In this document: piece after piece, positions 47,618 through 59,500 of the stretch
Layout: every line of letters begins with the position of its first letter
Position numbering within the stretch: the stretch's first letter is position 1
Assembly (NCBI GenBank): GCA_965153455.1
Contig: OZ234504.1
Span: forward strand, 3,038,001-3,102,000
DNA from: Sphagnum compactum
Taxonomy: Eukaryota > Bryophyta > Sphagnopsida > Sphagnales
Length of the DNA stretch: 64,000 nt
Direction: 5' to 3'
The notes under the pieces: model-generated
Database searches by the model: none
What the model was told of the DNA's origin: nothing
The model's input: the letters and a program-made list of their open reading frames with translations, nothing else
Program-made: the position numbers and the translations under genes

Positions 47618-47965
47618 CTAATTAGGGCAAATTGTCAATTCAGTGAAGGTAGTGTATGGACCACCTTACTATGTGAAATGACCATGCTTGAATGAAAATA
47701 AAATAAAATAAAATGACATGTGCCATAATGATCAATCTTACTTGTGGATCAAATGTGGACATGTCCATGTATGGGGTAGTGACTTGAATCTTAAGGAATA
47801 AGATTTATGACTTAGTGACTTATAAGCTTTAACATGATATGAGTGATATTATAGTGTTTGATGATTAGGGTAGATTATCACACCTTTACCAAAGGTAATG
47901 TATGGACCACCTAACTATGTGAATGACCAAAATTATTCATGGGAAAAATAAAATGACACAATTCT
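47618..47965. repeat. Direct repeat, about 240-bp period
   Basis: GGTARTGTATGGACCACCTWACTATGTGAAATGACC-like blocks at 47647-47683 and 47894-47929 are preceded by GATTAGGG or AATTAGGG and followed by AAAATAAAATGACA. They lie at the outer end of the inverted array. Confidence 0.75.
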
Positions 47966-49160
47966 TAGGGATTCAAGCTTTGTGAATTCCAATGTGACGC
48001 ATGATTATGATTAATCACAAGAAAAATGGTAATTTGAAGATTTGGATTATGGTGAACTTTTATATAAGTGACCTCCCAAGTCACTATATGTATATAATGA
48101 CATGGAATATGATGATCAATCCCACCACCTAATTATAATGAGCCTAGCCACTAGTATTGCACCTTACAATGATGAATGTTAATGCAAACTAATATTTAGA
48201 ATTAAAGTGTAAAAATAATATGTTAATCCAACAAACTAGAAAAATTGTTAATAGAAGTTATGATTAGTCATGGTTGTAATATGGTGTGCTACACCTTGAA
48301 ACTTTATGCAATCACTAACATGGCTAATCACTAAAAATCACTATGGACCCATGAGACGAAGATTAATGCACAACCACTTTAAAATATCATTTGATGCATT
48401 CACTAGAAAATCAATATACACCCACTAGAACAATAGGTCAAGTAATGACAAGAAAATCACTATGTAATACAAAAACATTAATATGCATTTCACTTAAAGG
48501 ATCAAAGGGATAATCCACTCAATGTTGTCTTGGGTATAGTACATGCCATTACAATAGACTAATCCACTAGGATTCCACTCAACATCATGGGTTTTGCCAT
48601 ACAAAACAATGAAATGGACTACTTAAGGTCACAATTTTTATTGAGATGCATGATGATGCTCCAAGCTATGGAGTTGGATAATGTTACAAAAGTTTCTTAT
48701 GAGCACACAAACCCTGATTCCAGGTTTAAAAAGATTAGAAGATCACAACTTGTTGAAGAGTTACAAAAAACTTGTAGGTTGCCATTTCCAAAATGTGAAT
48801 AACAAAATCTTGCAAGACATTTGATAGGTTTTCAGAACCTGTTATGTTCATCCCTATTCATATTACATGCTTGTCTCCAAATCATGTTTTTTGATATTTT
48901 CATAAATTAAAATTCATGTGTGAAGTTTAATTTATATAAATAAAATTGTTTTATGAGTTGAACTTGCATGCATGAGTTGTGTAGTCAATAAGTCATCTAA
49001 ACATTTTATATTTTAAGTGTGCCATAACTTGGATTATATGTTTTGGGCATTGGGCTAATGAAAAAACTAAAAAGGGTGAAGAAAACAAGTGTATGATGTA
49101 CCCCCAATTGCCATCATTCCAATTTTCCACTTGATGGGTTCATTTATAACATACCCCACT
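47966..49160. other. AT-rich spacer with no recognised gene
   Basis: Decayed sequence rich in AATCACTA and AATGACA motifs that fade out from the array. An open frame at 48587-48802 (71 codons) has no recognised family. Confidence 0.5.
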
Positions 49161-49169
49161 TCAATTGCA

Positions 49170-49300
49170 TGCACCTTGAGTTTGAAATTGAATTGAATTG
49201 AATGGAATTCAAATTCATTTGAAAAAAGTTGAGATGCAAATTGGTGGAGAAGGTATTGAAATTTTGCTCATGAATATGGTGTTGAATTTTCTTTTTTTTA
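49170..49300. repeat. AATTCAAATT-rich dispersed repeat, copy 2
   Basis: Shares with 39985-40205 a GAATTCAAATTCA core, GAGATGCAAATTG, a GGTATTG stretch and ATGAATATGGTGTT, in the same order and strand. A related block in reverse orientation may lie at 6290-6360. Confidence 0.65.
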
Positions 49301-49849
49301 TAAAAACAGCTTGAAGTTCAATTGTCAATGTAACGTATTTTAAAATTGTTGACATGATTGTGCAACATTTAGTTGAGCAATGATAGTAGTTATACTTCTT
49401 GAAATTATTTCAACATGATAATGTAATGGTTGTGGCTATACACTATAATGGCCAAATTTTCTGTAAAATTGTTTCCACATGATTGAGTAATGGTTGAAAA
49501 ATGACTACATAATCAGTTCTCAAATTGCTAATGTGAAATTGTTGATGTGATTATGTGTGATGGTTAAAAAATGATAGTAACAAATTTTGAAATTACTTAC
49601 ATGATAGTCCAAATAATGAAAGTTGAATTAATTTTTAGCAATGTTAATGGCATCTTCAAAACTTTCATCATCTTAAGAGTCTAAAGCCAAATTCACGTGT
49701 GGAGGAATCAACTTTTTGTCTTGAATAAAAACATGGCATATGGATGTGGTCAAGTTGGCTAATACAATATTATTGTTTGTCTTCAACATTTTTTTGTCTC
49801 TTGCTTTGAGATAGGCTACCTATTGTTTCATAGTGGACTCTTAGGTCTT

Positions 49850-50700
49850 GTTTCAATGATCTTCAATTTCGATCTGAGTAACATTCATTCTGTCCATTGC
49901 TTCAATGATCACTTTGCTATTTTTATTTGTTGCATCTGTCATTGGTGAAAACACACTTGACCTCTTACGCTTATGTCATGTACTCCTTGGTAATGTCAGT
50001 GTTGTCGGTGGTATTCCAAGATTTGTTGTGGATGGAAAATTTGCAACAAATCTTACTAGGGTATCCAAGATATCCATGAAATTTGAAAGGTGCGACAAAT
50101 TGTTCTTTGAGGATTCATCAAGATTTATGAAATGAGGGAATTGAAATCAAATTTCTCCTTGTTGATCATGTTGCTAAACAGTTGCATAATTTTGTCCATG
50201 AATATAATCAACACATAAATCCTCTATGAAAGAACAATGTGGTTGATTTTTTGTTCCATCCTCTTGATCTTGTTCTTCATGTGGCACAACAAAAACACCA
50301 TTTCCATCAACATGCACATCTTTCACATGTAGAGATACATTGATAATCCTCTCCCCTTGGAAAACTTCTATTGCACTAGAGTAATTTGGATGGAATTGAT
50401 GTGGAAGATGATGTTTATCACATTCGTTTATTGATAGTTCCAGTATGAAGTGTTGTTCCCTATCTCCTTATGATAATCAAACAACTTCTTGAAATCAGAA
50501 TTTAATCCATTCCACTTATCTTTACACATCTTTGCGTTTCTTGGAGTCCTTGAATTTGTTAGCTTTTGCAATTCATCCGCAATCTTACTCCATTTCTACA
50601 TTGAAGGTAACATTTGAGATCTCAGGTCCACTTGTTCTTTGTGTAAAATGTTCCGCATGCCTGCATTTGATAAGCACCAAAACTTCTACATGCTCCCAAT
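49850..50700 (-). pseudogene. Myb/SANT-like (trihelix-like) DNA-binding protein, decayed
   Basis: On the minus strand, 50697 downward reads WEHVEVLVLIKCRHAEHF. After a frameshift it continues SKIADELQKLTNSRTPRNAK and CKDKWNGLNSDFKKLFDYHK, then GNNTSYWNYQ and a stop. Near 49980-49860 it ends KRSSVFSPMTDATNKNSK and IIEAMDRMNVTQIEIED. This follows the plan of plant trihelix/Myb-SANT-like proteins: three spaced tryptophan/hydrophobic helices, a CKDKWN third helix, then a tail of the ATxxxSxVIxEsMdxMN type. Frameshifts and stops make it a pseudogene. Such domains also accompany PIF/Harbinger transposases, so a transposon origin is possible, but no transposase was seen nearby. Confidence 0.6.
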
Positions 50701-50704
50701 TTCC

Positions 50705-51600
50705 ATGGTGCTAGTGAGCTAGTGACACTCCCTTTCCTTTGCTTTTCTCTAAACTTTTTTGCTCCTCTTGGTTGTGCATTTCTTTGTGTGTTATCCACCT
50801 TCGCCACACAAAGTGCATATGTGCAAGAAGACAAGGAGGCACAAAAGACAAAGAGTGCAAAAGTGCCATCAAAATGCACCAAAAAAAAAAAACCAAAAGT
50901 GAAGAAGCACAAAAACATACACAAGAAAAAAAGGGTGCGATGAAATGCACACAAAAGGACTAGAAGTGCAAGAGTGCGAAAAATATATTTAACTATTAAA
51001 ATACATTCCATAAATCCTAAGCTTTTTACCTTGGCCATAGGGTTGGCTATTAATGGCAATATTGTTTCATTCAAGGTAAGGCATTTTGAAAAATCAAAAT
51101 GTATTTTTTAGAGTGAACATTTTGGTTTTTGAAACATCATGTTTGTTTTTTTCTTTTTTTTCTTTTCCTCCATGATATTGTATGTGTTGGATATCATGAG
51201 AAAAAAATAATTATGTAAAATGGTTATTCTTTAGGGTACATATCACAATATATAAAGAATGTGTGTTTATTTAGATATTTAGTTGCTCTATTTATTTTTT
51301 ATTTTATTTTCATTTAGCGTCTTTTTATTTTGTGACAATATTTTCAAAATTTGAAAGTCAAATTCAAGTAATCTTCCAAAAGAATTGAATTTTTTTTTCT
51401 TTTAACAATTCAACTACCCAAAGAAAAAGACAAAATACTTTAGTCACAGAAAAATTAGGGACTAATTTTTTTTGTAGGGACTAATTTTGTTAATTCATCT
51501 CATTATGTTTTCAAGAAAAAACCAAGGAAAAAAAAAACCGAAAATTCCTTAAATATCGAAAATTAAATATCATAAATAATTTTTTTTAGCAGACTCTCAA
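50705..51600. other. AT-rich spacer, nothing recognised
   Basis: Contains an A-rich purine stretch at 50880-50935 giving lysine-rich frames, and T runs at 51130-51170. No gene or repeat could be named. Confidence 0.5.
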
Positions 51601-51691
51601 TAATCAAGAACCAGAACGCCGTTTCTTCGTCCGTTTTACGCCCGGGAAGGCCCTTAGAACTGATCATTACGCCAACGGAACCGCCGGCGTA

Positions 51692-51824
51692 ATGCCTTGC
51701 TATCAGGGCCTTCCATTACCTCTGTACATGGGGTTCCCTTACATTCAATGCCGATCACAGAGACAGACCTCTTTGGTGCCTTTGGAGATGGGAGTTCTGA
51801 AGTTGTGCAGCTCTGCGAAATCCG
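51692..51824 (+). other. Possible orphan first exon
   Basis: A GC-richer island (about 51600-51840) in AT-rich DNA. An ATG frame reads MPCYQGLPLPLYMGFPYIQC and ends KLCSSAKSG at a strong donor GTGAGT (51825). The Ser/Arg-containing, acid-poor start could be a plastid transit peptide. No second exon was identified before the IPK1 promoter, so it is either the start of a gene I cannot follow, a lost gene, or chance. Confidence 0.3.
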
Positions 51825-51839
51825 GTGAGTTTTCATGTC

Positions 51840-53020
51840 CCTGTGTCGGTCACGGAGGAATTGGAGTAGTTTTTTTCAACTTTGTCTTGAAGTAGAGATG
51901 GTGATCATCCAGGAGATATGCTCCTTACACGGTGCAAATGAGGATGATGATGATGATGATGATGCGTATGATGCAATTTGCAAAAGTGAAAGATAACAAA
52001 AAGTCATAGCCGAGTAAGAAACCTAGCAGAACTCCATACATCACTCTGTGTCGCGCTCAAAAATCCAACCATTACGTTTCTCCACTTTGCGGAATGAAAA
52101 TTTTTAAGCGAATACTCTCTAGTCCATAATTCTTGAATCCAGAACCTAACAAAGCCCTGGATTTTCATGGTACAAATGGATAGAAGTTGGATGAGCACGG
52201 CTCCGTCAGAAGGTGTGTAGTATTCGGAAAACATAACTGTTGTTCCCTTAGGACAAAACACACTTGAGGCGATTTCCGGCGGCAGAAATTGCATCCACGA
52301 AGAGTTTTCGAAGATTGGCTATCACATTGTTGCATGGAGGAAGGAAGGAAGGAACTAGATTCAGAATCATAGCCCAAAACTTCAAGGATTTTTGTGTGGT
52401 AATCGACCGATTCTTTAATCTTCCCCTTGGACTAATGCAAATCGTTCAGTCGCAGATGCATAAGAAATATTGAACAGCATGATGAAATTGGAGGCATGTG
52501 CAACATTATTAGTGAGAGAGAAATCATGAAGAAGCAAATCGGTAAGAAACGAGAAGCGCGACGGCCGTTGCGTGGTGAAGAGGGAGGCCAAGCGAAATCA
52601 GCGGCTCTCTAATGGACACCAGATACAGTAATGATACAGATTTAGGCATGCTCTTGAGTCTTGGTCTAGGCATGTGCACTATGTATTCTTGACTTATTTT
52701 ATTCCTCCGTCTCTAAAAGCGGTTTTCGAAGTGCTTGTTTGTCTCGCAAGACGCGCTTTCCAAAAACAGGCGAGACAAGGAAGAGCGTGAAAAAAAGTCA
52801 AAAGGATGCTGATGAAGTGAAGGTTCTATCCAGGATACCACAACGACAACGATGCCGTGAATCTTTGAAGAGTTTTGAACTAGTCTTATGTCTGTGAAAT
52901 CTCTTTATTTGCCTGTCGGTTATATGTTTCAAGATCAAGAAGACAAGAGGTAGAGAGAAATGTTCCATTCAAGGCAACAGAAGTCAGACACACAGATCTG
53001 AAGTGAGAAATAGAAGAAAC
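51840..53020. other. Unassigned region and IPK1 promoter
   Basis: Holds a GAT microsatellite (51941-51964). A stretch at 52000-52470 has gene-like composition, but its minus-strand frames (96 and 70 codons) have no recognised family. CG-rich short segments near 52555-52610 follow. The last few hundred bases are presumably the IPK1 promoter. Confidence 0.4.

Positions 53021-53021
<1 letters not shown>

Positions 53022-53052
<31 letters not shown>
53022..53052. repeat. (GA)n microsatellite in the IPK1 5' leader
   Basis: About 15 GA units ending 42 bp before the IPK1 ATG. GA tracts are common in plant 5' leaders. Confidence 0.9.
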
Positions 53053-53055
<3 letters not shown>

Positions 53056-53093
53056 AAAGTGAGAGACGAAGATAGAGAACAAGGACAGAAGAA

Positions 53094-56000
53094 ATGGAGG
53101 CGATAGACTCCGCGCCTGGTTTCGATGTCGACAACGCCGACGAGGTGGAGTCCGGGAAGCTGCGAGAGGTGGAGTTGTACAAAGAGGACGCAGAGGGATG
53201 GTTGTACAGGGGAGAAGGCGCGGCGAACATTGTGCTGGCTTATCACGGCTCCAGACCTGCATTTGTATGTCTATCGCTCTCTCTATGATTGTCCTCGTCT
53301 CCTTCTTCGTCCTCTTCTTCTCCTTCTCGTTGTCGGTCCTTGTTTCTTGCCAATTCTTTGAAGATGTAAAAGGGTCTCTGAGGAAGATAACAACTTGGGA
53401 GACTTCAATGGGAGAATTCGAGGAGCTACCAGATGAAAGCATTTTCATGTAGCAGCAGCAAAACTGTCATCTTTTTTCTGAAATGGGTTGCATTGTGATG
53501 TGGACAACAACAGATTGGCAGAGTTCTGCGCATCCGCAAAGTCAGTAGTCATGACTCAAAACCAAAACCTTCTACTGCTGCTGAGATGGCTCAAAAACCT
53601 ATATTGTCAGAGGATGAGCAAAAGCTTTGGAGAGAGTGGCCAGCTATGGCAGATGCAACCACACCTGCAGCCATGGCACACATATATGCAAGTTCAATTA
53701 TTCAGCCCTTGCTAGGCAAGGAGCATGTTGATGCAGGGGTATACTGACACTTTCACTTTTGTTTCCTTTGTATGTTGAAGCTTGGAAGTTTCTGTTCTGC
53801 AGCTTTTACAATAGAAAACAGAACAAATTTTGACCACCATTTTGTTCTGGTTGCAAATAATCTAGGTTCTTGTGTACTTAACACCCGAGTTCTTGGAGAC
53901 AGTCAATCACGACGTCGCAGAAAAGCGCCCTGAATGGAGGCAGAAAGACGCCCATCTGGACTTGACTGGAGGCACCGCTCTCCTCATCACAGATCACTCG
54001 AGCTTCTATACCGTACCAGGTACACAGATTGTACACTCTCCAAAACTATCAGCAGCAGAATGAAATGCTATATTTGTCATGGTTGCAAGAGAACTTTACC
54101 TCTCTTGGATGCTTTGCTATTTGTTCTACTCTTATCTTTGTTGTTTGAGCTGACTCAACTGGTGATATGTTACTTTCTTCTTTCAAGTTGCAAAAATTGA
54201 GCTGGGAACTGCTGGCACCAAATTTTACAGTTTTGATTTGTGTTCTGGTCCTTGCTCAACCTTGAGTGACTGTGCAGGGAGGGTGGAAGACCTACCACCA
54301 ACCATCACTGTGGAAATCAAGGTACCTCCCTGTGTTTCCAATCTAAGAAAAGAAGAAAAAAAACTTTGAGATGGTTCATTCACTGGTTTCATGATGTCCT
54401 TGCAGCTGTATTAAGGATTTAGGAGCATCTGGCTTAACACATCCCATGTAAGTCATTCCAAGAGCTCATAAGAGAGGCAGTATTTTTGACTGGTGCAATG
54501 GTGTACATGAACTTTGCAGCCAAAATGGGGCTGTCTACCAACAGCAGGGACAATCTCTGAGGAGAACAATATCAAGAAGCATGTATCACGATTTTCCATG
54601 CACCAACATTTGAAGCTCAAGCAGGGCAAAGTCTGTTCTCTCTCTTTCCTTCCTCATAAGTTGATGACTGGAACCATGTAGGAAGTGGAGCTTATGTTAT
54701 CTATGGTGTTGTGGTAGCTGGTCACATCATACATGTTGCTGTTGAGTGTCAATGACCATGCACTGTTGTTCAAACCAGCCCTCAGTCTTTTCTCTGTTTT
54801 TGAGCATTGGGTCTTGCATTCTTCTCTTTGTTAAATATGTTCCTGTTTGGTGATATGTTACATATCTGATAACCTTGTTATTAGGTCATCTGTTAATTTT
54901 ATTTGGGTTGCTTAATCATAAGTATGGAACAAGCTCTCAATACTGATGAAGATATTGATGGTGTTGTAGAGTTTATGGTTGCTTTCATGGGTGTGTGCAG
55001 ATAAGTAGTTTGAGCAAGTATTCACCATTGGACCTATTCTCTGGCAATACTGATGGCATTCACAAGGCCCTCCTTGCTTTGTTTGAAACACCCCAAAATA
55101 ACCTCCGTATTTTCATGGATGGAGTAGAGATTTTTGGAGGTCCAGAAGATGGTGGTTCAACTGAAGAAGCAATAAGCATCCTTGAGGAACAGCTCCAGAG
55201 AGTCTCTGCAGCCCCAAAGGGACAGCGTGTTGTTGCATTTCAAAGACTGGTAGCCCACATGCTCCACACAAGCAAGATTCTGGAAAGTTTACTTTGCGTC
55301 CAGCAACTGGATGAATATGATATTGAGGGTGCTATTGTTGCATATCACAAGTTCTTGAAACCAGATGCAGATACAGGTAAGAGTTGGCCACCTTCTGATT
55401 TGCATCACCAACAGTTGATGCTTCAGAAGATGTTTGTCTCCTCTGTCACAAGGATGAGCAAAAGTCTGGGTGGTTGCATTTGTTTTTGCAAGGATACTTC
55501 ATTCTGGGGAAAAGAACCTAGCAACAATGATTGTTTTTGGGTGCATCAGGTACAGGAGATATCGTTTCACTTACAAACAAATCCACACATGGAACTACAA
55601 ATGAAGCTGTTGGTCCTGGAAACACAAAGATTGATAACCTGGTCCTAGAGAAAGAAGGGAAGCATATTGACAGAGACCTTGATTGGGTTCAGTCTCTCTC
55701 TTGGGATGAGAGCCGAAGAGTGGTGCGGAACTACCTCATTGCAGCAACTGCAAAAGATTGTGGTCTTATGCTCACAATGCGGCCCTTGTACAACATTTCT
55801 GGCAAGCCCTTCCCTGTCCCATCCACTTTTGTGACAGCATGCCCAACAACGACACAGCAGTTTGTGTACAAGGTATGATTATGTCATCCCCTCATACTCA
55901 TGAGCTAATGGTTAGGTGCTGTTGTCAACTCTGGAGAAGCGTTTGACTTTAGATAAAATATGTCTCTAATCTGACACATTGAGATGGAAGGGGAAGGGAT

Positions 56001-56529
56001 GTGCTGAAAGAGGTTTTGCTTAACTTTTCCTCCCTTGTGTGCAGCCTACTGAAAATTTACCTTTCAAAAGTATTGAGCATTTCTTTTTCCAGTCTGCAAA
56101 ATTGTAGTGTGAAAAGGTAGACATCCAGCTTTGTACTGTGCTTGCTGTGATTGTGGCTGTAGACTCCACACCCAGTTTGTGTGAAGTAGAGGCCAAACAG
56201 AATTTTGAGTGACTATGCTGAACCATCAGTACTCATCTGAACATTATCAGAGGGGTATATTTGCTGTTGACTCTACTTGCTCCACTACTTGGAGCATTTT
56301 CATTTCCTTGTTTGAAAGGGGTGAAAATGTCCTGCACAACTGCCTGAAACAGAAGGGTGAGGAAGGAAACAGGAAATGAGAGAGACATATAGCTTTGCTG
56401 ATGACAGTGATTGTGTTGCAGATAGCACTGCTCGATATGGATCTTAAGCGACTGAAGAAAATGCCATTCTACCTGTCACTTGACAATGAGATTGTCAGCA
56501 CATACAAGGAGAGTGTACAGGAACCATGA
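53094..56529 (+). CDS. IPK1: Inositol-pentakisphosphate 2-kinase (IPK1)
   Basis: IPK1 phosphorylates Ins(1,3,4,5,6)P5 at position 2 with ATP to make InsP6 (phytate), affecting phosphate storage, mRNA export and hormone receptors. Exons: 53094-53264, 53514-53738, 53866-54019, 54278-54321, 54520-54630, 55001-55376, 55550-55872, 56422-56529, total 503 residues with all phases fitting. Landmarks: nucleotide-binding loop YRGEGAANIVLAYHG (38-52), IGRVLRIRK, IIQPLLGKEHVDAG, FLETVNHDVAEKRPEW, the EIKPKWGCLPT motif (196-206), RFSMHQHLKLKQG, SPLDLFSGNTDGIHKALLAL, NNLRIFMDG, NYLIAATAKDCGLML and the C-terminal LLDMDLKRLKKMPFYLSLD (metal and ATP site). Between exons 6 and 7 a possible extra exon encodes a CxxC. 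AATAAA at 56899 may be the poly(A) signal. Confidence 0.93.
55377..55549 (+). other. IPK1 intron holding a candidate micro-exon with CxxC
   Basis: Treated as one 173-bp intron, the frame joins cleanly. However, after CTTCAG (55421-55426) the sequence reads EDVCLLCHKDEQKSG in the same phase, matching the place of the CPICK zinc cysteines of Arabidopsis IPK1. Only an 18-bp exon (55427-55444), using a weak GTCACA donor, would keep phase with the next exon. The splicing is unresolved. Confidence 0.4.
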
Positions 56530-59500
56530 TTGTAGGTGTTGCAAAGCTACCAACCTGAACTGCCCGACCTCAGCTGCAACTGTTATTTGACACTTATTCG
56601 AGAGCCTTCATGTGGATACACCAGTCAAGAAGTTATATTGTGCTGTCACATCTGGTGCAACTGTTGTCTGACACTTAACTTGAAATCAGTTCTGTGGATA
56701 CACAGCAGAGGTGTCTCATGCTGTCACATCTGGTGTCCGGTGATTTCTCCACAACAGATGTTCTTTTCAGTCACTTACAGACTGACTGTAAATTTGGTCC
56801 TTCCCTTTGATTTGGACCTGGAAGTTGATTGCTAGAGTTTACCCATGAGTTCCCAGCTGGTGGAGAAGAGAGCTTGGGTGTACAATGTTGATTTAACTAA
56901 TAAATTGCTTGTTTCATCCCATTTCTTGATACAAATTGCCTAAAAATCATTCTGGATTGTTTTCTACCTTCAGTTTTCTACTTGTACAGTTTGTGATCCA
57001 TTTTCTGTGTTCTCTAAGAGTAGTGTGCGTAGTCAATTATTAGGAAATTATGCCTGTGCTTTGTTTGCTTTGCCTAATCTAAACATTGTATCTTGATTGA
57101 TTTTTAGTTATAAGACCAGATCATAAGGAGGAATATCACAGCATGGAACAGGGCTAAGACTGCAGGACTGAAGTGAAGATCCTCATGTGAGCGGATCCAT
57201 TGCAGGTAAGTTCTCAACTCCTTCACTATTTTTGACTCTTTGTTACTTAAGGAATGTGTTTTAAGATTAAATTTTTTTTGTTAAGAAGGCAACCTTCTGA
57301 AGGTTAGTTGCACAGTCTACCTATTAGTAAATTCAATATAAGATTTTTAGAAAGACGTGAAGAGTATATAAGAGAGCTTTGGGAAGGTGTCCATAATTTG
57401 AATCCAATTAACTTGTTCATTTAGTCATGGGAAGATTGTGTTTGGCCTAACCTTTGTTTCCATAATAAAGGAGTGTTATGTGATTTGATTAGTGACGACT
57501 CTCTCCACTTCTTGTACTTTATGTTACATTCTATTCTTATAAAAGAAATAGATCCAATGATAGACCCCTCCTTCTCCCTTAGATATTTTTGGTTCCTTTA
57601 AGGGGGTAAACAAAAAGAAACACGTCATTTTATGGATTTAAATCAACCTCCCTCCCTCCCCAAGCTTTTACTTCTTCCTTTCAAATTGTAGTCGAAAGAA
57701 AGATTGAAGTAGTAGCAAATTTGAGGAGAAATTTTGGGAATGAATATACATGTTTAGTGTTGTTGGTGTCGCTTCAACTGATTATCATGTGTACAAATCA
57801 TTTTTGGCAAGTTGAATCATGATTTTTTTAATAAGTCATAAAAATTTCACATAACTGTCAAGGTAAATGGTTAACATGATTTATGACTCAACCTTATTCA
57901 AGTATCTTGTAGGATTAGCTATTGGTCAAGGAATGATCAAGATGCTCAATCAATGTTTGTGCTCTAAGTAAGAGTGGAAACCGTAATTGATCAAACCGTA
58001 ATTAAATTTGAGATTGTTGAACCTAGTTTTCTAAAATAAACAAGGGACCATGTGTCACATTGTGGCCTTTGCCATTTACAATAAAAAGTATCTGAAGGCA
58101 AAAGAAGAATTATGACTGTGAACTTTTCAATGTTTGAAGGATAAGATCTAGGTAGGGTCAAGAGCTCTTGCCAGTGGTCTTCCACAATGCAGAACCTACA
58201 CACATGTGCGTTCTCTTGTGTCCCATTGCATGCAAAATTGGATAACCAGGGGATGGAAGTGACCTGACTGTGTGCCGAGGGATTGATTGAATTGATTAAT
58301 TTTCACAACAGGTCTACATTTTGGTGGTTACTTGCATTGTTGCAACAAGCTTGTGGGGGTTACATTCATTTCAGTTTAGCTTGTCCTTGTAAAAGGAAGC
58401 TCATCTAAGTTGAAGGAACAGAGAGGCCCAAAGAGCAAAGAGGTTGGGGCCTTCTACACCCTGAATATATCCTTGATCCTCACCACTGGTGACTACTTGG
58501 ATGTAGAACATCTGCTATTTCTCAACATTGCCCTCTAACATGACTTCCTCTAACATGACTTTAATATGTATCTGGTACATAATGAGAAAGAAGGACAAAG
58601 GAGGGAAAGCATTACAGGTGTGATATTGCTGCCAGGCTCATTTGCTGGAAGAGTCAGTTCACCCAATCCACCAGGTCCACTACATTCAGTGAAAATCCAT
58701 ATGAGTTCATATAGCCAAATGAATGACCCTTGTTGGTCCCTCTGCTTACAATCTACTATAGAGGTGCAATGAGAGAGTCCCAAGCAGATCACCTTCCAAG
58801 AAAATGAAAATCATTCAAAATCCTCATCGGTGAAACAGTGGCATTATTAAGAGCACCATTGCACTCCATAAGAGCATCACCTGTAAGTTCATTACCTGCA
58901 TTTCTTTCAAAATGGCTAGTACAGAAACTGGCTCTTCATCCCAGCACCTGACTCTTTATACTATGTAAAGCCTACAACATCCCTCAGAAAACCTTGTACA
59001 CCTCAAAAATTGAAAGCAAACTTCACAAGCAGTTACCCAAACTTCAAACTTATTGGACCCATGTTTTGACAAATGGAAGTCTTCTTTCCTTGCTGACTTG
59101 AGCTACAATCTTCTTATCAAACCTGTACTTGCACATCATCTTATGTGAGTGGAACCCCACTCTCCTAGGTGGGCAAAAATGAGAGAAATCTGACAAGTCT
59201 GCGTACGCATGACAAGATTGTTTAGGTACACATACAGCCAAATATGACTAAGAATTGCCACATGCATGAACTGCAATTCCCAATTTTCATCTCTACAAGC
59301 TGGAGTTACAATACAGCATGGCAAGCTTGAATTCTAGAAGGTGACATGTCCAGACATAACACCATGAGTGTTTGTTGCTGTGACAATATCCATACTGTAT
59401 TTTGTTGCCATACACCCCTTTCCTTGTCTGTAGGCCAGTTCCCACAGCCTGTGCAAGTCAAAATTGAAAGAGAAATGGATCAACATAAACTGCAAATAAA

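Larger units (their letters stand above)
44860..47900. repeat. Foldback-like inverted array of degenerate CTATGTCACTA subrepeats
   Basis: The left arm (about 44860-45600) is a run of units such as TATCACTAAGACCTAGGTC, CCTATGTCATTAAAG and TATATCACTA. The right arm (about 46930-47900) carries the same units in reverse complement, such as TAGTGACATAGG, AATGACATAGG and TTAGTGGCATATG. The arms are separated by about 1.3 kb holding decayed PPR sequence. Long inverted arms built from short variable subrepeats are the architecture of foldback-type transposons. No clean termini or target-site duplication were found, so an inverted duplication of a minisatellite is the alternative. Confidence 0.55.

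Noticed and set aside
52984-53448. Minus-strand frames of 103-154 codons over the IPK1 leader and exon 1
   Set aside because: They are driven by the GA microsatellite (SLSLSL runs) and antisense to IPK1 exon 1.
55377-55648. Read-through of IPK1 exon 6 (217-codon frame) as coding
   Set aside because: The extension past the strong GTAAGA donor loses IPK1 similarity and would leave the conserved exon 55550-55872 out of frame.
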